Shown: positions 7,604-16,094, numbered from the stretch's first letter. The stretch: DNA of 44,700 nt from an uncultured Bacillus sp. (GCF_946478885.1 NZ_CAMLDX010000016.1:1-44700), one strand, 5' to 3'. Notes: generated by a model not told the origin, from the sequence alone. Made by a program: numbers and translations.

Positions 7604-8608
7604 TTATAAAGCTGTATCAACCAGCCCATCCAAATTTGGAATTTCCTTTAAAAATTGTAAATCGTAGGATGATTTTGCGAAATCTTTAATAACATCCTCA
7701 TCCACTGCGGTTGTATACGTAATTCGTTCCATCGCCTGTTTAACAAGGCTCTGATCCAACTCTTGTTTTGTTAATTCCTTAATCGCATTAATCGCTATAG
7801 CTTGGGCTTCTTCCTGGTTACTATTGATAAAATCAACCGCTTCCTGCTGTGCTTTTACAAGCCCTTTAACGATGTCTTTGTGTTCTTCTATCAACGTTCC
7901 GCTTGCGACTAACACCGTGTTTGGAAGAGTTTTTCCATAAGCAATTTCATCTGTATCAATGATAACTTTTGCCCCATTTTGTACAAGAGTGGATGCCCAT
8001 GGCTCAGGGACGGCCGCTAAATCAACTTTTCCTGTCTCAAACATTCCTTGATATTGTGCCGGATTTCCCGTCACATGCTTTAACGATCCGCCAATCCGGG
8101 ATGATGTTAATTTGTCAATTCCCTGTTCCTGTAAAAATGCTTCAAACTGTACATCATGTGTGCAGCCTATTCCGGGAGTGATAAACGTTTTCCCTTCTAT
8201 GTCATTTACACTTGTAATGCCGCTTTTTGCACTTGCAACGACTATTGTTCCACCTGATGATGCACCAGAAATAATTTTCACATCGGCGCCATTTGAAAAA
8301 TTATTCATGACAGGTGCCGGTCCAACCAATCCTGCATCGATATCTCCTGACTTTAAGGCTGTCATAAATGTTCCTCCGTCAGGAAAAGTTCTATACTCGA
8401 TCTCGACATTTTCGCCAAGCGCTTTTTCATAATATCCTTTTTCTCGGGCAACCATCGCTGGAGCATGGTCAATATTTGGAAAATATCCGAGTACGATTTT
8501 TTCCTTGCTGCCTGCTGCATTTGAAGCTTCTTCTGATTCGCTTGTACCGCATGCACTCAATACCCCCAAAATTAATAGGAAAGTTAAAGACAATAACCAT
8601 TTTTTCAT
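7604..8608 (-). CDS. NitT/TauT-type ABC transporter substrate-binding lipoprotein (SsuA-like)
   Basis: This is the solute-binding protein of an importer of the nitrate/taurine/sulfonate class. It begins with a lipoprotein signal ending LSACGT and a Ser/Glu linker. The mature part shows the class motifs KIVLGYFPNIDHAPAMVAREKGYY, ALKSGDIDAGLVGPAPVMN and DIEGKTFITPGIG, and the WASTL region in which the class places a substrate-facing tryptophan. Aliphatic sulfonates are the usual guess, but nitrate, taurine or pyrimidine precursors cannot be excluded, and no sulfur-metabolism gene adjoins. It is the last gene of a three-gene operon (ATPase, permease, binding protein), 18 bp after the permease. 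Confidence 0.82.
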   Translation of the reverse strand: MKKWLLSLTFLLILGVLSACGTSESEEASNAAGSKEKIVLGYFPNIDHAPAMVAREKGYYEKALGENVEIEYRTFPDGGTFMTALKSGDIDAGLVGPAPVMNNFSNGADVKIISGASSGGTIVVASAKSGITSVNDIEGKTFITPGIGCTHDVQFEAFLQEQGIDKLTSSRIGGSLKHVTGNPAQYQGMFETGKVDLAAVPEPWASTLVQNGAKVIIDTDEIAYGKTLPNTVLVASGTLIEEHKDIVKGLVKAQQEAVDFINSNQEEAQAIAINAIKELTKQELDQSLVKQAMERITYTTAVDEDVIKDFAKSSYDLQFLKEIPNLDGLVDTAL

Positions 8609-8626
8609 TCTTTCTAATCCCTTCTA

Positions 8627-9388
8627 TTATGCTTTTTGTTCAAGTCCCCATCTTGCCATGACATTCTTTTCAATTCTCTGGAAGAAGAGCAGGTCGACTG
8701 TTACCCCAATAACTCCAATCACAACCATCACTCCCATTACCATATCCATTCTTCCAAAGTCTGACGCATATTTTAATGTATAACCCAGACCCGGGCCTGT
8801 ACTCAGCAATTCGCCTGCCATTAACGCACGCCATGCAAATGCCCAGGCCAGTCTTACACCCGTTACAGCATAAGGAATGGAAGCCGGAAAAATAATCCGG
8901 AAAAACAGGTCAAATCCGCGTGAACCCATCGTTTGTGCCGCTTTAATATAAAGAGGGGAGACGTTCTTGATTCCTGTCCTCATATTAATAGTCATCACGA
9001 TCGCAGCCCCTAAAACTACAATAAAAATAACTGATTTTTCATTTAAGCCAAACCACATAATAGCCAGGGGAAGCCAGACAATACTTGGAATACTTTGCAA
9101 TGATAAAATAAGTGCCCCAAGCGTCTCATCCGCTGTTTTAGATTTGGCAAGTAAAATACCCAGCAATATCCCGATGATAAGAGCGAGCGACAGACCCATC
9201 AGCAAACGGGTAAAGCTGGCAACTAAATCCTGGAATAACGTTCCATCAGCTATGCTTTCCTGTAAGCTCCATACTACATCCATTGGCGAAGGTAGCATGA
9301 CCTTTGGAATATCAAAAATTCGAACAGCGAGTTCCCATATAACAAATAATACGACGAAGAATACGATCCGTTTAATAACCACTCGCAT
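8627..9388 (-). CDS. ABC transporter permease (SsuC-like)
   Basis: This is the membrane subunit of the importer. It has about six hydrophobic helices and the permease EAA-type loop, here AAQTMGSRGFDLFFRIIFPASIPY, which docks with the ATPase. The length of 253 residues is typical. The ATG at 9388 is chosen because AGAGGAA lies seven bases upstream; it overlaps the end of the ATPase gene by 17 bp, indicating translational coupling. A longer reading with a start at 9418 has no ribosome site. The family (BinPDT-type permease of the SsuC/TauC/NrtB group) is clear; the substrate is not. Confidence 0.85.
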   Translation of the reverse strand: MRVVIKRIVFFVVLFVIWELAVRIFDIPKVMLPSPMDVVWSLQESIADGTLFQDLVASFTRLLMGLSLALIIGILLGILLAKSKTADETLGALILSLQSIPSIVWLPLAIMWFGLNEKSVIFIVVLGAAIVMTINMRTGIKNVSPLYIKAAQTMGSRGFDLFFRIIFPASIPYAVTGVRLAWAFAWRALMAGELLSTGPGLGYTLKYASDFGRMDMVMGVMVVIGVIGVTVDLLFFQRIEKNVMARWGLEQKA

Positions 9389-10157
9389 AACATTGTTCCT
9401 CTTCAACGACTTTATCAATTTCTGCAGCCAGTAATTCCATAATCATTTCTTCATACTGGACCAGTTGCTGGATATGTTTGTCCCGCGGCCTTTCAATTGT
9501 AACCTTAATATCTTTCAGGATGGTGCCGGGATGGGTACCCATTACAATGATGCGGTCTGATAACTTTACGGCTTCCTGTATACTATGAGTGACAAAAAGA
9601 ATAGTCTTTTTTGTTTCCAGCCAAATCGTTTCAAGCTCTTGATGCAGACGCATTCTCGTTTGCTCATCCAATGCACCAAAGGGTTCATCCATTAACAATA
9701 CTCTGGGATTCATAGCCAGTGCTCTTGCGATAGCTACTCTTTGCTGCATTCCCCCGGATAATTCATGAGGAGAGTGTTTGGCATAGGCGCTCAGCTGGAC
9801 AAGATTTAAATACTTTTGAGCCGTCTTGCGTGCATCATCCTTTTTCATTTCCTTACGAAGAGGAAACATGACGTTTTCTTCTACTGTCAGCCAAGGGAAT
9901 AACGCAGCCTGTTGAAAAACCATACCTCTATCTTTTCCAGGCTTTAGGATTCTATGGCCATCCAATATAACGCTCCCCTCATTCGACTGAATCAGTCCTG
10001 CTACAATCGAAAGCAGTGTGGATTTTCCGCATCCGGACGGCCCTAAAAGAGATACAAATTCCCCTTCTTTTATTTGCAAATTAATATCTTTCAGAACCTG
10101 TTCCGTTTTACCGCGATTGTGGTAGCTCTTTTGAATATTTTGTATGTTAAGAAACAT
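9372..10157 (-). CDS. ABC transporter ATP-binding protein (SsuB-like)
   Basis: This is the nucleotide-binding subunit. Walker A is GPSGCGKST (39-47), the Q-loop is in MVFQQAALFPW, the signature is LSGGMQQR, Walker B is RVLLMDEP, and the switch histidine is in LFVTHSIQEA. This sequence pattern is typical of the nitrate/sulfonate/taurine group. It is the first gene of the operon; its ATG follows a 5' leader of roughly 60 bases from a well-formed promoter. The permease start lies inside its 3' end. Confidence 0.87.
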   Translation of the reverse strand: MFLNIQNIQKSYHNRGKTEQVLKDINLQIKEGEFVSLLGPSGCGKSTLLSIVAGLIQSNEGSVILDGHRILKPGKDRGMVFQQAALFPWLTVEENVMFPLRKEMKKDDARKTAQKYLNLVQLSAYAKHSPHELSGGMQQRVAIARALAMNPRVLLMDEPFGALDEQTRMRLHQELETIWLETKKTILFVTHSIQEAVKLSDRIIVMGTHPGTILKDIKVTIERPRDKHIQQLVQYEEMIMELLAAEIDKVVEEEQCYASGY

Positions 10158-10227
10158 AAAATCACCAGCTCTATTTTTAACTTAATTTATAATTCCTATT
10201 TGTTTAATGTGAATAAATTCAACTATA

Positions 10228-10255
10228 ATTATATAATGTTGATAGGATAAGTCAA
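10228..10255 (-). promoter_or_regulatory. SigA-type promoter of the SsuBCA-like operon
   Basis: On the minus strand TTGACT (10250-10255) and TATAAT (10228-10233) are separated by 16 bp. The start site would be near 10221, giving a leader of about 64 bases. I saw no S-box or T-box in this short leader. Confidence 0.75.
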
Positions 10256-10373
10256 CATTTTTCGTAATAGATATTATAGAAAAATCTTTTTGTTGATACT
10301 AATTCATTTAAAAGACAATAAGATTCCCATGATCTATGTAACCGAAAAAAGATAGTACCACGTGATTTGGGCC

Positions 10374-10546
10374 TGTCCTTCATCGCTCCCTTGGAGGACA
10401 ATTCCCCATCCCTTCTCTGGATTTTGTCCTTCATCCCCTCCTTAAAAGACAATTTAAAAACAGACCTTTTCTTAAAACTTGGACTCCATCCCCCCTTTGA
10501 AGGACATTCCTCGTACCCTTCCATGCCTTAATCCCTCCTTAGGGCA
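10374..10546. repeat. Degenerate repeat array, four units
   Basis: Four units of about 23-29 bp recur every 45-55 bp: 10374-10401, 10424-10452, 10479-10506 and 10524-10546. Each begins TGTCC, TTGTCC, TTGGAC or TGCC, holds a pyrimidine core like ATCCCCTCCTT, and ends in the inverse (GGACA, GACAA, GGGCA). Each is therefore a weak hairpin with a C/T-rich loop. The array fills the gap between the copper operon and the importer operon. No protein-coding reading is convincing. Confidence 0.6.
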
Positions 10547-10570
10547 CATAACGCTGGTATCATCGGCAGC

Positions 10571-10609
10571 AAAAAAAATTGGCCCCTGCTTATCAATAGA
10601 GGCCAATTT
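10571..10609 (-). terminator. Terminator of the copper operon
   Basis: On the minus strand the stem AAATTGGCC / GGCCAATTT is followed by eight U residues. It lies 11 bp behind the stop of the small peptide gene at 10620 and so places that gene inside the csoR-copZ-copA transcript. Confidence 0.88.
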
Positions 10610-10619
10610 GATCCATCAT

Positions 10620-10751
10620 CTATTTCTCATGCTGCTCTGTCTCAGAGTGTTCGTTATGGTCAGCAGGAGGCTCCGCTATGGCAGTCCAGCCATAATAGAT
10701 GGCGATAACAATTAGAAAATATGCAATTGCAGAAAGCACCCATTTTTTCAT
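10620..10751 (-). CDS. Small His-rich single-pass membrane peptide at the end of the copper operon
   Basis: This 43-residue gene has a clear AAGGAGA site nine bases before its ATG and lies 13 bp after the copA stop, ahead of the operon terminator. The peptide begins MKKWVLSAIAYFLIVIAIYY, a single hydrophobic helix, and ends in a short acidic, histidine-bearing tail (PADHNEHSETEQHEK, three histidines). Topology by the positive-inside rule puts the tail outside. Its position and tail suggest copper binding or a small partner of CopA, but that is inference; I do not recognise a named family. Confidence 0.72.
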   Translation of the reverse strand: MKKWVLSAIAYFLIVIAIYYGWTAIAEPPADHNEHSETEQHEK

Positions 10752-10764
10752 TTGCCAAGTCTCC

Positions 10765-13179
10765 TTATAGTTTTACTTTTTGTAAACGCAGGGCATTCAG
10801 TACAACGGATACAGAGCTGAAGGCCATAGCAGCACCGGCAAGCCATGGAGCTAAGAAGCCGATAGCGGCAATTGGGATCCCAATCGTGTTATAAGCGAGC
10901 GCCCAGAACAGGTTCTGTCTAATATTTTGCATCGTTTTACGACTCATTAAAATAGAATCCGCAATACTGTTTAAATCCCCGCGAATTAAGGTAATATCTG
11001 CAGCCTCCATCGCCACATCCGTACCTGTACCAATCGCCATGCCGATATCTGCTGTAGCAAGGGCAGGAGCATCATTAATCCCGTCGCCGACCATCGCAAC
11101 CTTCTTCCCTTGTTCCTGCATCTTCTTCACTTCCTCTGCCTTCCCTTCAGGCAGAACCTCAGCAATGACATGGTCTATACCAGCCTGTTTGGCAATGGCT
11201 GCTGCTGTCTGTTTGTTGTCACCGGTAATCATAATGACTTCAAGGCCCATATCTTTCATACGCCGAATCGCCTTTGTGGATGTCTCTTTAATCGTATCTG
11301 CAACAGTCACAATTCCGGCATATTCCCCATGTATGGCGGCAAGCATAGCTGTTTTTCCCTGCTTCTCCATGCTTTCCATGATCTCTAATACCGGATTCAC
11401 ATCCACATTATATCTTCTCATCAAGCGGCGTGTACCAACTAGAACCATTTTTCCAGCCACATTTGCTTTAATTCCGTAGCCTGGAATATTTTCAAACTCA
11501 GAAACCTCTTTCAGTTCGACTTGCTCGTTCTTAACGCCTTCGACAATTGCCTGAGCCAACGGGTGTCCTGACTGCCTTTCAGCAGAACCGATAAGGGACA
11601 GGAATTCCGCCTTGTCTTGATCCGTTACAACGTCTGTTAGAATAGGCGTTCCATTTGTGATCGTTCCTGTCTTGTCTAAAATAACCGTTTGGACTTTATG
11701 AGTCATTTCTAAATGCTCGCCGCCTTTAAACAAAATGCCATATTCCGCTGCACGACCGGATCCAGCCATAATCGAGGTTGGTGTAGCAAGCCCAAGGGCG
11801 CAGGGGCAGGCAATGACCAGAACAGCAATTAATTTTTCCAATGCTTCAGCGAAGTTACCCGGATCTGCCCATAAATACCAAATGAAAAAGGTAATAACAG
11901 CTATTCCGACGACGATCGGAACAAAAATTCCCGAAATGATATCAGCCATACGCTGAATCGGAGCCTTTGACCCTTGTGCTTCTTCAACTACTTTAATAAT
12001 TTGTGACAGGGCAGTGTCTTTCCCTACGCGTGTTGCTTTAATCTTTAAAAATCCATTTTTGTTGATCGTTGCTCCGATTACGTTGTCACCGGCAGTTTTG
12101 TCAACCGGGACGCTTTCGCCGGTGATCATTGACTCATCCAAGGCTGATGTCCCTTCTAAAACTTCGCCGTCTACCGGTACCTTTTCTCCCGGTTTCACGA
12201 GTAAAACATCCCCGACCGCCACATCCTCCAGAGGAATGATCGTCTCTTCTCCATTCCGGATGATAGTAGCTGTTTTCGCCTGCAACCCCATTAATTTCTT
12301 AATCGCTTCTGATGATCTCCCCTTTGCCTTTGCTTCAAATAATTTACCAAGAATAATTAATGTGATTAATATAGCACTTGTTTCAAAATAAAACCCAGCT
12401 GGATGAGCGCCGCTTCTCAATGTTTCGATAGCCAGATACACGCTATATAGATACGCGGCCGATGTACCTAGAACGACAAGAACATCCATGTTGGCGCTTT
12501 TATTTTTCAATGCCTTATAAGCACCCATATAAAACTGCTTCCCAATAAAAAATTGTACAGGTGTTGCCAACGCCATCTGTACCCATGGATTCATAAAGGC
12601 CTTAGGCACATACAAAAAGGAGGTAAAGCTAAAATGTCCCACCATTGCCCAAAGAAGCGGAAGCGATAATATAGCGGAAAAAATAAACTTCCCCTGCTGT
12701 TTTTCAATTTCCCTCTGCCGGTAATCTACCGCGTCTTTCTCATGCTCCTCGTCCTTTACCATTGCTCCATATCCAAGACTCTCTATCTTCAGGATTAAGT
12801 CCTTTGACGAGATTACAGAAGGATTATATTCAACACTTCCCTTTTCTAAGGCTAAATTAACATTTGCCTGTAGAACACCTTCCATTTTGTTCAAACCTTT
12901 TTCAATTCTTGCTGAACAGGCAGCGCAAGTCATCCCGGTAATAACTAATTCGGATTTTTCCGTCACAACACCGTAGCCGAGATCAATCACCTTCTGCTGA
13001 ATATCAGAAAGCTTCAGCACAGAGGGATCATACTGGACCCTCGCTTTTTCCAGTGCTAAATTAACGTTGGCATCTTTGACGCCTTCCATTTTTTTTAGCC
13101 CTTTTTCGATCCTTGCTGAGCAGGCTGCACAAGTCATCCCTGTGATCTGAAACTGATTTTCCAGAACTTTATCGCTCAT
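10765..13179 (-). CDS. copA: Copper-exporting P1B-type ATPase CopA
   Basis: CopA pumps Cu+ out of the cytoplasm using ATP. Two N-terminal heavy-metal-associated domains each carry GMTCAACSARIEKG (metal-binding cysteines at 17/20 and about 85/88). The membrane part holds the transport motif ACPCALGLATPTS, followed by the phosphorylation loop DKTGT, the nucleotide-binding HPLAQAI and the hinge GDGINDAPAL; the C-terminal MAFSSVSVVLNALRL is typical. The 804-residue length fits Bacillus CopA. The ATG at 13179 is chosen for its GAGGTG site; the upstream GTG overlaps that site. It follows copZ, with a hairpin and a CsoR-like operator between them. Confidence 0.97.
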   Translation of the reverse strand: MSDKVLENQFQITGMTCAACSARIEKGLKKMEGVKDANVNLALEKARVQYDPSVLKLSDIQQKVIDLGYGVVTEKSELVITGMTCAACSARIEKGLNKMEGVLQANVNLALEKGSVEYNPSVISSKDLILKIESLGYGAMVKDEEHEKDAVDYRQREIEKQQGKFIFSAILSLPLLWAMVGHFSFTSFLYVPKAFMNPWVQMALATPVQFFIGKQFYMGAYKALKNKSANMDVLVVLGTSAAYLYSVYLAIETLRSGAHPAGFYFETSAILITLIILGKLFEAKAKGRSSEAIKKLMGLQAKTATIIRNGEETIIPLEDVAVGDVLLVKPGEKVPVDGEVLEGTSALDESMITGESVPVDKTAGDNVIGATINKNGFLKIKATRVGKDTALSQIIKVVEEAQGSKAPIQRMADIISGIFVPIVVGIAVITFFIWYLWADPGNFAEALEKLIAVLVIACPCALGLATPTSIMAGSGRAAEYGILFKGGEHLEMTHKVQTVILDKTGTITNGTPILTDVVTDQDKAEFLSLIGSAERQSGHPLAQAIVEGVKNEQVELKEVSEFENIPGYGIKANVAGKMVLVGTRRLMRRYNVDVNPVLEIMESMEKQGKTAMLAAIHGEYAGIVTVADTIKETSTKAIRRMKDMGLEVIMITGDNKQTAAAIAKQAGIDHVIAEVLPEGKAEEVKKMQEQGKKVAMVGDGINDAPALATADIGMAIGTGTDVAMEAADITLIRGDLNSIADSILMSRKTMQNIRQNLFWALAYNTIGIPIAAIGFLAPWLAGAAMAFSSVSVVLNALRLQKVKL

Positions 13180-13191
13180 TCTCAACACCTC

Positions 13192-13208
13192 ATACCTATA
13201 TAGGGTAT
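13192..13208 (-). promoter_or_regulatory. CsoR-like operator between copZ and copA
   Basis: ATACCTATATAGGGTAT is a near-perfect 17-bp palindrome with the ATACC...GGGTAT ends seen in copper-responsive CsoR operators of Firmicutes. It lies 12 bp upstream of the copA start rather than only in front of the first gene. Binding is inferred from the pattern. Confidence 0.5.
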
Positions 13209-13214
13209 ATTTTG

Positions 13215-13246
13215 ATTAAAAAGAGAGCGTGCTTTTAACAAGCACG
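13215..13246 (-). terminator. Hairpin between copZ and copA (attenuator or partial terminator)
   Basis: On the minus strand CGTGCTT and AAGCACG form a 7-bp stem with a 5-base loop, followed by CTCTCTTTTT. It lies ten bases behind the copZ stop and could make copZ more abundant than copA. Confidence 0.55.
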
Positions 13247-13255
13247 TTCACTTTA

Positions 13256-13462
13256 TTATTTTACATCATAGCCCTGATCATCAATGGTTTCTTTAATTTT
13301 GTCTAAGGTTACTTTCTCTTGATTAAATTCAACTGCTACCGTTTTGTTTTCAAGGTTAACCTCAACGCTTGAAACTCCATTTAAACCGCCAACACTGGTT
13401 TCAACTGCTTTTACGCAATGACCGCAAGACATTCCTTCTACATTTAGAGTGACTTTTTCCAT
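13256..13462 (-). CDS. copZ: Copper chaperone CopZ
   Basis: CopZ is a 68-residue cytosolic Cu+ chaperone that delivers copper to CopA and CsoR. The single HMA fold is complete, with the metal site GMSCGHC (Cys13, Cys16) and the conserved tyrosine in DDQGYDVK, which favours CopZ over an isolated CopA domain. Length is exactly as expected. It lies 14 bp after csoR and shares its transcript; a ribosome site (AAAGGAGA) precedes the ATG. Confidence 0.96.
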   Translation of the reverse strand: MEKVTLNVEGMSCGHCVKAVETSVGGLNGVSSVEVNLENKTVAVEFNQEKVTLDKIKETIDDQGYDVK

Positions 13463-13476
13463 TTATATCGTCTCCT

Positions 13477-13818
13477 TTATTTTTTCATTAATTTTTGAAT
13501 CGTGATCAATACTTCATCCAAGACCTCCATGTCTCCTTCCTGAATCCGTTCTACAACGCACTCCTTCATATGAGCCTCAAGAAGAATCTTGGCTACACTA
13601 TTTAACGCTGCCTGAGCAGCAGAAATTTGTGTAATCACATCATCACAATAAGTATCCTTCTCTATCAATCCCTTTATTCCACGGATCTGTCCCTCGATCC
13701 GATTTAGCCGAGAAATAAGATTTTTCTTCGTCTTTTCAGTATGATGGCTTAATCTGCCGCTAGAACAGGAGCAGTGGCATCCGTTTTCCTCTACTATCTT
13801 ATCCAATTCAGATTCCAT
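13477..13818 (-). CDS. csoR: Copper-sensing repressor CsoR
   Basis: CsoR is a helical tetrameric repressor that leaves DNA on binding Cu+. The copper triad is visible as Cys58 (DTYCDD) and His83/Cys87 (EAHMKECV), with the arginine-rich helix SRLNRIEGQIRGIKGLI before it. The 113 residues include an N-terminal tail with three extra cysteines (CHCSC, 14-18) and HHTEKTKK; the tail cysteines are not part of the known sensing site. csoR opens the csoR-copZ-copA operon, so the system is autoregulated. Confidence 0.94.
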   Translation of the reverse strand: MESELDKIVEENGCHCSCSSGRLSHHTEKTKKNLISRLNRIEGQIRGIKGLIEKDTYCDDVITQISAAQAALNSVAKILLEAHMKECVVERIQEGDMEVLDEVLITIQKLMKK

Positions 13819-13846
13819 TTCTCACTCCCTCCTTGATTGCATCATA

Positions 13847-13867
13847 ACATACCCCCATACCCTATGT
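13847..13867. promoter_or_regulatory. Possible CsoR operator upstream of csoR
   Basis: Outer arms ACATA and TATGT enclose two C tracts (ACCCCC and ACCC), the G/C-tract character of CsoR sites. It starts 29 bp ahead of the csoR start. The symmetry is weaker than that of the site before copA. Confidence 0.4.
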
Positions 13868-14155
13868 GAAGGGTTTTAAAAATATTTTTTATATCCCTTA
13901 TTTTAAGAAACGGAGAGAGCGAATCCTTTTGCAGGAAAATCGTCCATTGAATGCCTTCCAAAGCAGCTTCCTGCGCCTTCTGCAGCGATTTAGCCGATTT
14001 CCAATTCATCCTTTCATGCTTCAATGAATACTCTGCCTACATTCACATAAAGGTGGGTATCCAAACTGAATCTGAATTTTTCATTTTTCCCATTTCAGGA
14101 TAAAATGAATGGCAGAGAGCAGAAAATAGAGGAAAAATAATAAAGGGACAGGATA

Positions 14156-15907
14156 ATGCAAATGGAAAATATCAATCTACAAGAACCACTTTTATCCTTT
14201 GAATTTGCCGATTTAACTGGTGCGATCCAAACGATGACATTTTTACAGCCACATAAACTTATTATCGCTAATCGGACGGAAGAAATATTGCCATGCTTCC
14301 GTCTCATCCAAAAAGCGATTAAGGATGGATATTATGCTGCGGGGTTTCTTTCTTATGAAAGTGCTCCAGCCTTCGACCCTGTGTACAAGGTAAAAGCTGA
14401 ACAGACCATGCCGTTATTGTGGTTTGGAATCTTTTCCAAACCGCTGCCCGATTCATTAAGCAGCGATGGTGCCTACCAGATCATGAATTGGACGCCGTCT
14501 GTTAATACATTCGAATATGATACAGCCATAAAATCGATTAAGCACTCCATTGAGTGCGGTGATACCTATCAAACCAACTATACGATTCAGTTAAATTCTC
14601 AGTTTCAGGGAGATGACATTGCTTACTATAATCGTTTAAAAAGAGCTCAATCCTCCCATTATTGTGCGTATATCAATACCGGGGAACATCGAATTTTGTC
14701 TGCATCGCCCGAGCTATTTTTCCATCTTAAGGACGGCAAAATCACAACTCGACCGATGAAAGGGACCGTGAAAAGAGGGAAAACATCGGAAGAGGATAGG
14801 GCCCATGCAGACTGGCTTTATCATTCAGAAAAGAACCGGGCCGAAAACGTCATGATTGTTGATTTGCTGCGTAATGATTTAGGCATGATTACTAAGCAAG
14901 GAACCGTAAAGGTCGAAAAGCTATTTGAAATTGAACAATACCCAACAGTACACCAAATGACCTCTACCATAACAGCCGAAGTTTCAGCAAATATCGAGCT
15001 GGCTGATATTTTTAAGGCACTTTTTCCATGCGGGTCAATTACCGGTGCTCCAAAGGTGAGCACGATGAATATTATTTCCGGCTTAGAAAAGACTCCCCGT
15101 GGTGTATACTGCGGGGCGATTGGGTATATCACACCGGCTCGTGAGGCCGTCTTTAACGTACCTATCAGAACTGTTGTCATTCATAAAACAGGAAAAGCTG
15201 TATATGGGGTTGGCGGCGGAATTACTTGGGATTCCACTGTTGAAGGTGAATATGAAGAAATCCTGGCTAAAGCCGCTTTACTGGATGAACAGCAGCCGGA
15301 ATTCGACCTGCTCGAAAGTATTCTATTAGATGAAGGGGAGTTTTTCCTGCTTGAGGAACATCTCAACCGGTTGCAGTGTTCTGCGCAATATTTCCGTTTT
15401 CCATTACCATTGGTAAAAATCAATCAAGCGTTACAAAATATTGCCGTTCAAAATCATCATGGTACCTTTAAGATTCGTTTCCTATTATCCAAAACAGGTG
15501 AAATAAAAATAGAAGTACAGTCGATTACCAAACCCAATGAACCATTAAACATTGCACTTTCCGATCAGCCGCTGAACAGGAACAATCCTTTTTTATACCA
15601 TAAGACAACCCACAGGGAGGTCTATGTATCATTTCAAAAGAGATTCCCCCATGTCTTCGATGTACTCCTTTGGAATCAGGATCGGGAATTGACGGAGTTT
15701 ACAAACGGAAATATGGTTCTGGAAATAGATGGTCAGCTTTGGACACCACCCATCAGCAGTGGCCTGCTTGGCGGAACTTTCCGCGAAAGCCTAATCAAGG
15801 ACGGTACGATCCGTGAAAGAATGTTAACAGTAGAGGATCTGGCAAGAAGTACAAACATTTGGTTTATCAATAGTGTCCGAGGGTGGTTGAAAGTTCAGCT
15901 TATTTGA
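14156..15907 (+). CDS. pabB: Fused aminodeoxychorismate synthase component I / aminodeoxychorismate lyase (PabB-PabC)
   Basis: This 583-residue fusion would convert chorismate to 4-amino-4-deoxychorismate and then to p-aminobenzoate for folate synthesis. The N-terminal and chorismate-binding part (to about 375) carries PMKGT (200-204, with the lysine nucleophile typical of PabB), ENVMIVDLLRNDLG and GSITGAPK (293-300). The C-terminal class IV aminotransferase-type part (about 385-580) carries LLESILLDEGEFFLLEEHL, the PLP lysine in HKTTHR (Lys483), and ELTEFTNGN (512-520). No amidotransferase subunit (PabA) is adjacent, so glutamine-derived ammonia must come from elsewhere. A modest ribosome site (AGGGACAGG) precedes the ATG. 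Transcribed alone. Confidence 0.92.
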   Translation: MQMENINLQEPLLSFEFADLTGAIQTMTFLQPHKLIIANRTEEILPCFRLIQKAIKDGYYAAGFLSYESAPAFDPVYKVKAEQTMPLLWFGIFSKPLPDSLSSDGAYQIMNWTPSVNTFEYDTAIKSIKHSIECGDTYQTNYTIQLNSQFQGDDIAYYNRLKRAQSSHYCAYINTGEHRILSASPELFFHLKDGKITTRPMKGTVKRGKTSEEDRAHADWLYHSEKNRAENVMIVDLLRNDLGMITKQGTVKVEKLFEIEQYPTVHQMTSTITAEVSANIELADIFKALFPCGSITGAPKVSTMNIISGLEKTPRGVYCGAIGYITPAREAVFNVPIRTVVIHKTGKAVYGVGGGITWDSTVEGEYEEILAKAALLDEQQPEFDLLESILLDEGEFFLLEEHLNRLQCSAQYFRFPLPLVKINQALQNIAVQNHHGTFKIRFLLSKTGEIKIEVQSITKPNEPLNIALSDQPLNRNNPFLYHKTTHREVYVSFQKRFPHVFDVLLWNQDRELTEFTNGNMVLEIDGQLWTPPISSGLLGGTFRESLIKDGTIRERMLTVEDLARSTNIWFINSVRGWLKVQLI

Positions 15908-16031
15908 TTTTTGTTCATGTCAGAGCAGATACCTATCCATGCAGAGATTGGGCAAAAGAGGCAGTCCGTAAAGCAGGAATTCCTTAAATATATTTATGAA
16001 GAGAATGGAGCTATTACGGTTTTGAAAGATG

Positions 16032-16082
16032 AAAAGGGGCATCGAGAAGTCGAAAATACGACTTTCTGGATGCCCCTTTTTT
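16032..16082. terminator. Bidirectional terminator between pabB and the DoxX gene
   Basis: The stem AAAAGGGGCATC / GATGCCCCTTTT encloses a second hairpin (AGAAGTCG / CGACTTTCT). T runs exist on both strands, serving the convergent pabB and DoxX genes. Confidence 0.85.
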
Positions 16083-16094
16083 AAAGTATCCTGT

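Noticed and set aside
10252..10524. 90-codon minus-strand frame over the repeat array
   Set aside because: Its Lys/Ser/Gly-rich sequence is explained by the repeat units; no ribosome site.
13842..14024. 60-codon minus-strand frame upstream of csoR
   Set aside because: It covers the putative csoR operator and has no ribosome site or known pattern.
15917..16084. 55-codon plus-strand frame after pabB
   Set aside because: No ribosome site, and its second half is the terminator hairpin.
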